Made by a program: the position numbers and the translations under genes. From Streptomyces rimosus subsp. rimosus (GTDB lineage Bacteria; Actinomycetota; Actinomycetes; Streptomycetales; Streptomycetaceae): DNA of 64,000 bases. Below, in pieces: positions 16,029 to 23,246 of this stretch. The number at the start of each line of letters is the position of its first letter. Position 1 is the stretch's first letter. Below the pieces are notes generated by a model. The model did not search any database and was not told where the DNA came from. It saw only the letters and a list, made by a program, of their open reading frames with translations. The DNA lies in contig NZ_JOCQ01000034.1 in assembly GCF_000720725.1 (NCBI RefSeq), positions 1 to 64,000 on the forward strand, given 5' to 3'.

Positions 16029-16865
16029 TCAGTCGAACAGTTCCGGTTCGCTGCGGGCGATCTGCTGGTACAGGGGCTGGTAGTTGATCCACGCGACCAG
16101 GTCGTTGCCCAGCTGTTCCCGGGTGTGCACGGCGTTCTCGTGGTCGATCAGTACGGGTTTGCCGGCGGCGCGTGCGGTCAGCTGCACCTGGCAGGAACGT
16201 TCCATCGTGATGAACCACCAGGCCGCCGCGTCCACCGAGTCGCCAACCGTCAACAGGCCGTGGTTGCGCAGGATCACGGCCTTGTGCGGCCCGAGCGCGA
16301 GTGCGATGCGCCGCCCTTCCTCCTCGTCCACGACGACCCCGGTGTATGCGTCGTAGAGGGCGTGATCCTCGTAAAAGGCGCAGACGTCCTGGGTGATCGG
16401 GTCCAGCAGCTCGCCGAGGGCGGACAGGGCGCGGCCGTACACGGAATGGCTGTGCGCGGCGGCGATCACGTCCGGGCGGGCCTGGTGGACCTGTGAATGG
16501 ATCGCGAACGCCGCCTGGTTGACGTGATAGCGCCCCTCGACGACCTTGCCCTCGTGATTGACGAGGATCAGGTCGCCGACCGTGATCTGCTTGAACGACA
16601 TCCCGAAAGGATTCACCCAGAAGCAGTCGGTGAACTCCGGATCCCGCGCGGTGATGTGCCCCGCCACCCCCTCCTCGAACCCGAACCGCCCGAAGAGGCG
16701 CAGCGCCGCCGCGAGGCGCTCCTTGCGGTGGCGCCGCTCCTCCTCGACGGTCGCGTGCTGGGGCGGCATGGCGAAGTGGAGTTGGTCGGCCGGTACGGGG
16801 GTGGGCGCCACGGGGGTGGGCGGTTGGCCAGGCGGCGAAGCTGGCGGCGGAGTGGGCTGGGGCAT
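16029..16865 (-). CDS. Class II aldolase/adducin family protein
   Basis: 278 aa from the ATG at 16865, preceded by GAGGAGG. A Pro-rich N-terminal 30 residues precedes the fold. Catalytic-site features are visible: HITARDPEFTDCFWVNPFG, the zinc-binding histidines in AAHSHSVYG, and RNHGLLTVG. Class II aldolases cleave sugar phosphates such as fuculose- or ribulose-phosphate, while some relatives are decarboxylases or dehydratases. The isolated position gives no pathway. The next upstream gene begins 110 nt away. Confidence 0.88.
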   Translation of the reverse strand: MPQPTPPPASPPGQPPTPVAPTPVPADQLHFAMPPQHATVEEERRHRKERLAAALRLFGRFGFEEGVAGHITARDPEFTDCFWVNPFGMSFKQITVGDLILVNHEGKVVEGRYHVNQAAFAIHSQVHQARPDVIAAAHSHSVYGRALSALGELLDPITQDVCAFYEDHALYDAYTGVVVDEEEGRRIALALGPHKAVILRNHGLLTVGDSVDAAAWWFITMERSCQVQLTARAAGKPVLIDHENAVHTREQLGNDLVAWINYQPLYQQIARSEPELFD

Positions 16866-16978
16866 GGGGCTACCTCCTCGCGCGTACGGCTCGGGCCGGG
16901 TCGGCTCAGCTCGGCCCGAAGCGGAAGCTACCTGGCGGTAGTGAGGGTGACCAGTGGTACGGCAGCGCCGATTCCGGA

Positions 16979-17500
16979 TCACCGGCCGCGATAAGTGATC
17001 ATCCGGTCCGGCTCGATCCGGGCCCAGGAGTGCGCGCTCCTGCGGTCCTCCCACGCCTCGCGCCCGTACACACCGATCAGGAAGGCCTCCAGCCCGGGGT
17101 CGTCCGCCGGAAGGACCTCCGCCGCCCGGCCGTGCACCGTGATCTGCAGCCGCTCGCCGTCGATCACCGAGGCCGACACGGCGGAGCGGGCGCGGAGGTG
17201 GCGGAAACGCAGGGAGCCCACGCCCGAGTAGAAGTACAGGCGACCCCGGTAGAACAGCCCGTCGACAGGGCCGACCCGGGGCTCGCCGCCGGATGTCGAG
17301 GTGGCCAGCGCCATGACACGTATGGCCCCCATCTCCGCGACGACACCCGCGGCGTCCAGGCGGCGCTCCGCGGCGATGACGGAACGGAGGTACGGGCCCG
17401 CCGCGGCGTACGAGTCGTCGAGCAGGCGTTGCAGTCGCTTCATGTCCTCGGGCGTCTCATGCATGGCGTCAGCCTGCCAGGCGTGGATCAACGTCTCCAC
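16979..17500 (-). CDS. Pyridoxamine 5'-phosphate oxidase-fold protein
   Basis: 173 aa from the GTG at 17500 (AGGGG nine nt upstream); the ATG at 17464 is an alternative. The core is a split-barrel flavin-binding fold: IRVMALATSTSGGEPRVGPV, GRLYFYSGVGSLRFRHL, ITVHGRAAEV. Such proteins usually bind FMN, F420 or heme; which one is not clear. A candidate 43-residue ORF ends 13 nt upstream and would be cotranscribed. Confidence 0.8.
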   Translation of the reverse strand: METLIHAWQADAMHETPEDMKRLQRLLDDSYAAAGPYLRSVIAAERRLDAAGVVAEMGAIRVMALATSTSGGEPRVGPVDGLFYRGRLYFYSGVGSLRFRHLRARSAVSASVIDGERLQITVHGRAAEVLPADDPGLEAFLIGVYGREAWEDRRSAHSWARIEPDRMITYRGR

Positions 17501-17512
17501 GCCGTCGGGCCC

Positions 17513-17644
17513 CTACGCGACCGCCTCAACCTGCGGGGATCTGAGCACCTCGGTGATGACGGCCTGGGCGTCGCGGACGGCCTCGGCGATCGTCGGCACC
17601 TCCGCATGCTGCTCATTGCGCGACACTTCCACCTGTTTCCGCAT
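17513..17644 (-). CDS. Candidate small protein, 43 aa
   Basis: ATG at 17644 to TAG at 17513. The translation MRKQVEVSRNEQHAEVP continues TIAEAVRDAQAVITEVL and ends QVEAVA. It looks like a real amphipathic helix with Streptomyces codon bias, and an in-frame stop lies just upstream of the ATG. The start region overlaps an inverted repeat (17639-17670). No Shine-Dalgarno is obvious. No family recognised; it may also be the remnant of a longer gene. Confidence 0.4.
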   Translation of the reverse strand: MRKQVEVSRNEQHAEVPTIAEAVRDAQAVITEVLRSPQVEAVA

Positions 17645-17670
17645 GGCAGATCGTCGTCATCGCCATGCGG
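17639..17670. promoter_or_regulatory. Inverted repeat at start of small ORF
   Basis: CCGCATGGC / GCCATGCGG, nine-bp arms with a 14-nt spacer, covering the ATG of the 43-aa ORF. It could be an operator or an RNA hairpin that masks the start. Confidence 0.45.
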
Positions 17671-17690
17671 AATTCTTCAAGAAAGCCTCA

Positions 17691-17704
17691 TTGACACACG
17701 TCAA
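17691..17704. promoter_or_regulatory. TTGAC-N4-GTCAA inverted repeat
   Basis: Perfect 5-bp palindrome in the AT-richer 40 bp between the Uma2 stop and the small ORF, in a likely promoter position for the small ORF and PPOX gene. Confidence 0.4.
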
Positions 17705-17707
17705 CGC

Positions 17708-18292
17708 TCACGGGAGGGCGATCTCTGTGAGGTCGATGTCGATGTCGAAGGGGGCGCTCAGCTTCACCTGCTCCCGGAAGGTGTCCACGGAGCGGTAGGT
17801 GCGGGTCTCCCCGTCCAGATCGAAGGCCTGGACGAGGGGGTAGCCGCCAGGCCTGGCTTTCTCGACCCGCCAGAAATGCGGAATGCCTGCGTTTGCGTAT
17901 TTGTGCGGCTTGGTGTCGCGGTCCCGTGACTCGGATTCGGGGGAAACCACTTCGACGGCGAGCAGGACGTCCCGCACCTGGAAATGCGTCTGGTCCGAGT
18001 GACGTACCGCCGCGGCCCGTACCACCGTGATGTCCGGCTCGGGACCGTTGCGCTCGTCGATCAACACCGTCATGTCGCGCGCGACTGTCAGTTCCGGCGG
18101 CGCCGTGCGCCGCAGCCCGCTGACCAACGCATCGATCACGACGCTGTGGAAATACCTCTGTGGGCTCACAAAAACCAGACTCCCGTCGAGCAACTCCGTA
18201 TGCGGCGGGAGGTCTGGCAGGGTCAGCAGGTCGTCCACGGTGTAACCGTCCGGCGGGGGCACGGGCCAGTGGTGTGCGGTCTCAGCGGTCAT
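17708..18292 (-). CDS. Uma2-family putative endonuclease (copy A)
   Basis: 194 aa from the ATG at 18292 (GGGAGG 4 nt upstream). Uma2/DUF820 fold of the PD-(D/E)XK superfamily: HTELLDGSLVFVSPQ at the N-terminus, the Asp of EPDITVV, the Glu of LLAVEVVSPES and the basic helix RDTKPHKYANAG followed by HFWRVE. Biological roles of the family are largely unknown. It lies just downstream of a duplicated guaA 3' end and terminator hairpin, so it may be transcribed by read-through. A diverged paralogue follows the second copy of the same flank. Confidence 0.85.
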   Translation of the reverse strand: MTAETAHHWPVPPPDGYTVDDLLTLPDLPPHTELLDGSLVFVSPQRYFHSVVIDALVSGLRRTAPPELTVARDMTVLIDERNGPEPDITVVRAAAVRHSDQTHFQVRDVLLAVEVVSPESESRDRDTKPHKYANAGIPHFWRVEKARPGGYPLVQAFDLDGETRTYRSVDTFREQVKLSAPFDIDIDLTEIALP

Positions 18293-18344
18293 GAGTCCTC
18301 CCATGGACGGGATTCTGGGCCGTACGGCCAGCGTACCCACCAAG

Positions 18345-18390
18345 AACGCCGCAGTCGCCGCTCAAACTGATGAGCGACGGCTGCGGCGTT
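18345..18390 (-). terminator. Hairpin in repeat copy 1
   Basis: 20-nt arms (18345-18364 and 18371-18390) pair at 18 of 20 positions with loop AACTGA. It lies 27 nt past the guaA-tail stop on the minus strand, in the position of a guaA terminator. Confidence 0.65.
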
Positions 18391-18416
18391 GACCTGGGGA
18401 GGGCCCTACGGAGGGG

Positions 18417-18503
18417 TCACTCCCACTCGATGGTGCCCGGCGGCTTGCTGGTGACGTCGAGGACGACGCGGTTGACCTCGGCGACCTCGTTGGTGATGCG
18501 GGT
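18417..18503 (-). pseudogene. guaA: Detached guaA 3' fragment (29 codons)
   Basis: Reads TRITNEVAEVNRVVLDV followed by TSKPPGTIEWE and stop, the conserved C-terminus of GMP synthase, with no upstream guaA sequence attached. The 13 nt before it on the minus strand are unrelated to guaA. It is the duplicate of the tail at 19313-19399. Confidence 0.9.
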
Positions 18504-18563
18504 CGTGCGGCTGTTGTCCGAAGGAGCATGAGGCCGGCTCAGGGAGGTGCGGGGTCCCGTCGG

Positions 18564-19187
18564 TCATCGGCGGCGGTCGATCGCGGTCAGGTCGATGTCG
18601 ATGGCGTAGGGCTCCGCGAGCTTGAGGCGGTTGTGGTGGATTCCCGTCGGGACGTAGGCCCTGGTCGCGGGGTCGAGCTCGTAGACGTACACGACCGGGA
18701 GGCCCTCACTGCTCTCCTCCACCCGCCAGAAGTGCCTGATGCCGTGGGCGGCGTACTTGCGGGGCTTGGTATCGCGATCCCGCTCGACGGAGTCTTCCGA
18801 GACGACCTCGACCGCCAGGATGACGTCTTCGGGTTTGAGGCAGGTCCGCTTCGGACCGGTGTCCGCGCCCAGAGGAACCACCAGCACATCGGGCTCCGGG
18901 CGGTTGCGCTCGTTCAGCTTGACGCCGAACTCCCTGAAGACGTCGAGGTCGTCCGGCGCCTGGTCCAGCAGCGCCCGTTCCAGAAGTCGCATGGCTCGCA
19001 TGTGAAAAGTGGTCTGCGGACTCATGAAGACGAGGCTCCCGTCGATCAGCTCCGTGTGCCCGGGCAGATGGGGGAGCTGATCAAGGGCGTCCGCGGTCCA
19101 GCCTCCAGGCGGCGGAACGGGATAAGTGCACCCCTCGTACCGCTCGTACTGCCAGTCCTGCTCGTCTCCGGGTGCGGCGCTCATCAT
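18564..19187 (-). CDS. Uma2-family putative endonuclease (copy B)
   Basis: 207 aa from the ATG at 19187 (GGGAG 5-6 nt upstream). Same fold as copy A: HTELIDGSLVFMSPQ, EPDVLVV, VILAVEVVSEDS, RDTKPRKYAAHG and HFWRVEES. By eye the two proteins are only about half identical, although the non-coding sequence upstream of both is about 97% identical. It is flanked on each side by a guaA 3' end, so the gene plus one tail forms an 896-bp unit. Confidence 0.85.
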   Translation of the reverse strand: MMSAAPGDEQDWQYERYEGCTYPVPPPGGWTADALDQLPHLPGHTELIDGSLVFMSPQTTFHMRAMRLLERALLDQAPDDLDVFREFGVKLNERNRPEPDVLVVPLGADTGPKRTCLKPEDVILAVEVVSEDSVERDRDTKPRKYAAHGIRHFWRVEESSEGLPVVYVYELDPATRAYVPTGIHHNRLKLAEPYAIDIDLTAIDRRR

Positions 19188-19216
19188 GGTTGCTCCCATG
19201 CGACGGAGTCTCACCT

Positions 19217-19399
19217 GTACGGCCAGCGTACCCACCAAGAACGCCGCAGCCGCCGCTCAAACTGATGAGCGACGGCTGCGGCGTTGACCTGGGCGGGGGA
19301 CCTACGGAGGGGTCACTCCCACTCGATGGTGCCCGGCGGCTTGCTGGTGACGTCGAGGACGACGCGGTTGACCTCGGCGACCTCGTTGGTGATGCGGGT
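19217..19399. repeat. Direct repeat copy 2 (guaA tail plus hairpin)
   Basis: 183 bp matching 18322-18503. Here the tail abuts the body of guaA, but out of frame and with about 77 nt of expected guaA sequence missing at the junction near 19400. Confidence 0.95.
19240..19285 (-). terminator. guaA terminator hairpin (repeat copy 2)
   Basis: Arms at 19240-19259 and 19266-19285 pair at 19 of 20 positions around loop AACTGA, 27 nt after the guaA-tail stop. Confidence 0.7.
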
Positions 19400-20822
19400 G
19401 CACGATGGGGTGGCCGTAGGAGCGGCCGTCGCCCTGGACGCCGACGGAGCGGACGTCCGCGAGCAGCACCACCGGGCACTGCCAGATCTCGCGGTCCAGG
19501 CCGGCCGCGGTCAGCTCCTCGCGGGCGATGGCGTCGGCCTCGCGGAGGAGGTCGAGGCGCTCCTTGGTGACCTCGCCGACGATGCGGATGCCCAGGCCGG
19601 GGCCGGGGAAGGGCTGGCGCTGGACGATCTCGTCCGGCAGGCCCAGCTCGGCGCCGACCGCGCGGACCTCGTCCTTGAAGAGCTGGCGCAGCGGCTCGAC
19701 GAGCTCGAACTCCAGGTCCTCGGGGAGGCCGCCGACGTTGTGGTGGGACTTGATGTTCGCGGTGCCGGTGCCGCCGCCGGACTCCACGATGTCCGGGTAC
19801 AGCGTGCCCTGGACCAGGAACTTCACGGGCTCGCCCGCCGCGCCCGACTCGGCGACGATCTCCGCCTGGGCCTGCTCGAAGACCCGGATGAACTCACGGC
19901 CGATGATCTTGCGCTTCTCCTCCGGGTCGGAGACCCCGGCCAGCGCCTTCAGGAAGCGCTCGGAGGCGTCGACGACCTTGAGCTGGACGCCGGTGGCGGC
20001 CACGAAGTCCTTCTCGACCTGCTCGGTCTCGCCCTTGCGCATCAGGCCGTGATCGACGTATACGCAGGTCAGCTGGTCGCCGATGGCCTTCTGGACGAGG
20101 GCCGCGGCCACCGCGGAGTCCACGCCGCCGGACAGGCCGCAGATCGCCCGCGCGCTGCCGACCTGCTCACGGATGGCCGCCACCTGCTCGTCGACAACGT
20201 TGGTGGTGGTCCACACCGGCTCGATGCCCGCTCCCCGGTAGAGGAAGTGCTCCAGGACCTGCTGGCCGTGCGTGGAGTGCATCACCTCGGGGTGGTACTG
20301 CACGCCGTACAGCTTCTTCTCGTCGTTCTCGAAGGCGGCGACCGGGACCATGTCGGTGGAGGCCGTGACGGTGAAGCCCTCGGGCGCGGCGGAGCAGGCG
20401 TCGCCGTGCGACATCCACACGGGCTGCTCGGCCGGGGTGCCCTCGAAGAGGGTCGAGGCGTTCTTGGAGACGTGCAGGTCGGTACGGCCGTACTCACGGG
20501 CGCCGGTGTTGTCGACCGTGCCGCCGAGGGTGGTGGCCATGAGCTGGAAGCCGTAGCACATGCCGAAGACCGGGACGCCGGCCTCGAACAGGGAGCGGTC
20601 CAGGCTGGGCGCGTCCTCGGCGTAGACCGACGACGGGCCGCCGGAGAGGATGATCGCCTTGGGGTTCTTGGCGAGCATCTCGGCCACCGGCATGGTGGAC
20701 GGGACGATCTCGCTGTAGACCCGGGCCTCGCGTACGCGGCGGGCGATGAGCTGGGCGTACTGCGCGCCGAAGTCGACTACCAGGACGACGTCGGGGGCGG
20801 CAGCAGGTGACGCTGATGGCAC
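19313..20822 (-). pseudogene. guaA: GMP synthase, disrupted near its 3' end
   Basis: Glutamine-hydrolysing GMP synthase (XMP + Gln + ATP to GMP). The GTG at 20822 has GGAAGG 8 nt upstream; an ATG at 20852 is in frame. The amidotransferase domain carries the nucleophile in MCYGFQ and YHPEV; the PP-loop is GLSGGVDSAV; the substrate region RQPFPGPGLGIRI is intact. After YGHPIV (about residue 474) the expected segment of about 26 residues ending in LEKIS is absent, and the conserved tail TRITNEVAEVNRVV is present but shifted one base (extra C at 19400). Translation therefore continues in a wrong frame to a stop at 19302. The lost part forms the dimerisation/XMP-binding C-terminus, so activity is doubtful unless this is a sequence or assembly error. 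Confidence 0.85.
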
Positions 20823-20856
20823 TTCGGCGGCCTTCCGGCGGTGGTGGTGCATGGGG

Positions 20857-20886
20857 TTGGACTTTCGATTCTAACGGGCTCATACT
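20857..20886 (+). promoter_or_regulatory. Putative promoter for leaderless leader peptide
   Basis: TTGGAC - 18 nt - CATACT, followed by 7 nt to the ATG at 20894, the spacing expected when transcription starts at the A of the start codon. It overlaps the upstream region of the divergent guaA. Confidence 0.5.
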
Positions 20887-20893
20887 GAGCGCC

Positions 20894-20965
20894 ATGTACA
20901 AGCAGCTGACCTTCGTCTTTACCTATGGCACCGGCCCGTCCGGCTGCCATGGTCGTGCTGCTTGA
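20894..20965 (+). CDS. Putative leader peptide, 23 aa, for chorismate mutase
   Basis: MYKQLTFVFTYGTG followed by PSGCHGRAA and stop. It has two Phe and two Tyr in its first 11 residues, including the rare Streptomyces codons TTT and TAT. There is no Shine-Dalgarno, but a promoter-like element places the transcript start at the ATG. A perfect 12-bp hairpin begins 24 nt after the stop and the chorismate mutase gene follows. Chorismate mutase commits chorismate to Phe and Tyr, so Phe/Tyr codon-dependent attenuation is plausible. Translation is not proven. Confidence 0.45.
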   Translation: MYKQLTFVFTYGTGPSGCHGRAA

Positions 20966-20988
20966 TCAACTGACGAGCGACTTCCCAG

Positions 20989-21017
20989 GCGCCCCGGGCC
21001 GACAAGGCCCGGGGCGC
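20989..21017 (+). terminator. Perfect GC hairpin, candidate attenuator
   Basis: GCGCCCCGGGCC - GACAA - GGCCCGGGGCGC, 12 bp without mismatch, followed by TCTGCATTTC. It lies between the leader peptide and the chorismate mutase start, 78 nt before it. Confidence 0.7.
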
Positions 21018-21094
21018 TCTGCATTTCACGGGGCGGCGGGGCCGAGGCGGTACGTACGGCGGCTGCGGGGTCCGGAACCCCAGGAGTGACGGAC

Positions 21095-21466
21095 ATGAGC
21101 GGTATGAGTGGCGTCCAGGCTGTGACGGATCTGACGAGCGCCTCCGCGGCGGCCCCTGCCAAATCCTCAGCGGCCCCGGCCAAGGCCCCGGCGACCCCCG
21201 ACACCGGCGCCCGCACCGACGCGGCGGCCGGTGTGATCACCGACGCCAGGGCGCGGATCGACGATCTCGACGGCCGGATCATCGGCCTCGTACAGGAACG
21301 CATGGCGGTCTCGGCCGTCATCCAGCGCGAACGCATCGGCTCCGGCGGGCGCCGGGTCAACCTGTCCCGCGAGATGCAGATCCTGGAGCACTACAGGGGG
21401 CAGCTCGGCCGGCCCGGCACCGCGCTGGCCATGACACTGCTGGAGCTGTGCCGCGGCCGCATCTGA
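21095..21466 (+). CDS. Chorismate mutase (AroQ type)
   Basis: 123 aa from the ATG at 21095 (AGGAG 8 nt upstream); a GTG at 21086 is in frame. About 45 Ala/Pro-rich residues precede the AroQ helix bundle: ARARIDDLDGRIIGLVQERM with catalytic Arg, then SAVIQRERIGSGGRRVNLSRE and a final helix ending LLELCRGRI. It converts chorismate to prephenate in the cytoplasm. Its upstream region has leader peptide and hairpin features suggesting attenuation. It is transcribed away from guaA. Confidence 0.85.
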   Translation: MSGMSGVQAVTDLTSASAAAPAKSSAAPAKAPATPDTGARTDAAAGVITDARARIDDLDGRIIGLVQERMAVSAVIQRERIGSGGRRVNLSREMQILEHYRGQLGRPGTALAMTLLELCRGRI

Positions 21467-22136
21467 AGGGCGTGCGGACCGGCCGGGTGCAAGGGGGCTG
21501 CGGACCGGGCGCAAGGGCCTGCGGACCGGGCGCAAGGGGTCTGCGGACCGGGCGTACGGGCGCGCCGGGCGTACGGACAGGCCCGTCGTACGGACGCGCC
21601 CGGCGCACCGGCGACTCACCCGTACGGCGCCGTGACCGGCCCCCGCCGGGCTTCGTTGTTCCGGGTGCCACGCCAGCCAGGTGCGGTCTGCAGGACTACG
21701 CGTAGACGCCGCCCGTGGGCGGATCCGCCGCAGCGATGAGACGTCGGCCGACTTGGAGCGGCCCGCGTCGTGGGACCTCGCTACGGTGTTGTGGCCGGTC
21801 AGCAGGGGACAGCAGCCCGGCCACATCCGATGGGGCGGCCGGTTCCGGGGACGCCTGGGGCCGGCCGCATCCGGTCGGTGCAGGGCCGCCCGGAGCCACT
21901 GGCGCGAAGGCGACGCACCCCGCTCCCCCTCGCGGACGGCGCCCCGGGGCCCTTCGCCGCATCTCGCACCCTGATGGCGCCCGTCACTTCCGTGGCCCGC
22001 GGCGAACTGTGCAACCTTTTCCGGCCAGCGCCGGTCAGTATCTGCAATCGCCCGGCCATCCCGCGCCCCACCGCGACGGCCTGTCTCCTGAACTCACGCT
22101 GTGATCACGGCACTTCGGTCCCGAGAGGTCTTCACG
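21467..22136. other. 670-bp intergenic region
   Basis: Begins with tandem repeats at 21472-21560, then GC-rich sequence with GTACGG-type short repeats. I find no reading frame with a credible start and protein composition. GAGAGG precedes the next gene's ATG by about 8 nt, so its promoter must lie in the last few hundred bases. Confidence 0.5.
21472..21560. repeat. Tandem 21-22 bp repeat after chorismate mutase
   Basis: Four imperfect copies of CTGCGGACCGGGCGCAAGGG (plus one or two bases), starting 6 nt after the stop codon. Confidence 0.75.
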
Positions 22137-23192
22137 ATGAAGCTCCGCCGCGCCCTGGCCGCCGTCTCCGCGACGGCCGCCATAGCCCCCGCCGCCTTGC
22201 TGGCGGCACCCGCCGCGTACGCCGCCGAGCCCCCGGGCCAGGCCCCGGCGGCCACCGCGACCGGCACTCCCACGACCACACCCACACCCACGACCACGCC
22301 GACGCCGGGTACGACCCCGTCCCCGGGCACGCCGACGCCCGGCCGGAGCAGCACCTCGGGCGGCAAGGACGCCGAACCCGGCCCGGCCGCCGAGAAGACA
22401 CCGCCTGCCGACAAGACACCGCCCGCCAAGAAGACCGGGACGGACACGCCGACCGCCACGCCCACGACCTCCCCCACCGACGGGACCGAGTGTGAGGACT
22501 ACTCCAGCGAGCGGGCGGTCCGTACCGAACTCCGGGGCCTGCCCAGCAAGATCGTGGCCGGTTCCGGGTGGGTGGACTTCACCTTCCGTGCCACCAACAT
22601 CTCCGGGAAGCACATCACGTCCGTGGGTGCCTTCGCGCTGGTCTACGCCCTGAAGGACCCGACCACCGACGACGTGTCGGACCATCTGACCCTCCAGTGG
22701 TTCGACGCGAAGACGGGGGCCTGGAAGCGGGTGCCCGGCGCCGAGGAGAACGACGGGTTCTTCGCTTCCCTCGGTGGCCGCGACGGGCTGCGTCCCGGTG
22801 AGTACGCGGAGGCCAGGCTGCGCCTGAAGGCCGACGCGAAGACGCCCGCCGCCTACGGCGGCGCGGTCAGCGTGGGCTGGTACGTGAACGCGGACCACGA
22901 GTGCGGCTTCTCGGAAGCCGTGGACTACGACTTCACCATCCTGCCCGCGGGCAGCGGCAGGCCGGGCACCCACGTTCCGGACGCGCAGGGCAAGCCCGGC
23001 AAGCGCCCCAACCGCCCGGTGCCGCAGGGCGGTACGAAGCAGCAGGTCCAGCTGCCGGTCACCGGGAAGCTGGCCGAGACCGGTGCGTCCTCCGGACTGC
23101 CGACGATGGCGCTGGCGGGCGGCGCGGCGGTCGCGCTCGGTGCGGGCGCGGTGTTCGTCGTACGCCGCCGGAAGGGCTCCGACGCGTCCTGA
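22137..23192 (+). CDS. LAETG cell-wall-anchored surface protein
   Basis: 351 aa. Sec signal peptide (LRRALAAVSATAAIAP, cleavage near AYA-AEP), a Thr/Pro/Lys-rich spacer at residues 40-120, and a beta-rich domain (WVDFTFRATNISGKHI, HLTLQWFDAKTGAWKRV, VSVGWYVNADHECGF). A sortase signal ends the protein: LAETG, hydrophobic helix, then RRRKGSDAS. LAXTG motifs are used by class E sortases of Streptomyces, so it is probably covalently wall-attached in aerial or vegetative hyphae. No sortase gene is nearby. Ligand unknown. Confidence 0.85.
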   Translation: MKLRRALAAVSATAAIAPAALLAAPAAYAAEPPGQAPAATATGTPTTTPTPTTTPTPGTTPSPGTPTPGRSSTSGGKDAEPGPAAEKTPPADKTPPAKKTGTDTPTATPTTSPTDGTECEDYSSERAVRTELRGLPSKIVAGSGWVDFTFRATNISGKHITSVGAFALVYALKDPTTDDVSDHLTLQWFDAKTGAWKRVPGAEENDGFFASLGGRDGLRPGEYAEARLRLKADAKTPAAYGGAVSVGWYVNADHECGFSEAVDYDFTILPAGSGRPGTHVPDAQGKPGKRPNRPVPQGGTKQQVQLPVTGKLAETGASSGLPTMALAGGAAVALGAGAVFVVRRRKGSDAS

Positions 23193-23246
23193 GGCGGGGC
23201 GGTACAGGGCGAGGCGGTACAGGGCGGGGCGCGGGACAGGGCGGGG

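Larger units (their letters stand above)
18322..18503. repeat. Direct repeat copy 1 (guaA tail plus hairpin)
   Basis: 182 bp almost identical to 19217-19399 (about five differences and one 1-bp indel). It includes a long stem-loop and the last 29 codons of guaA. The homology stops at the ACC codon that begins the TRIT motif of GMP synthase. Confidence 0.95.
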
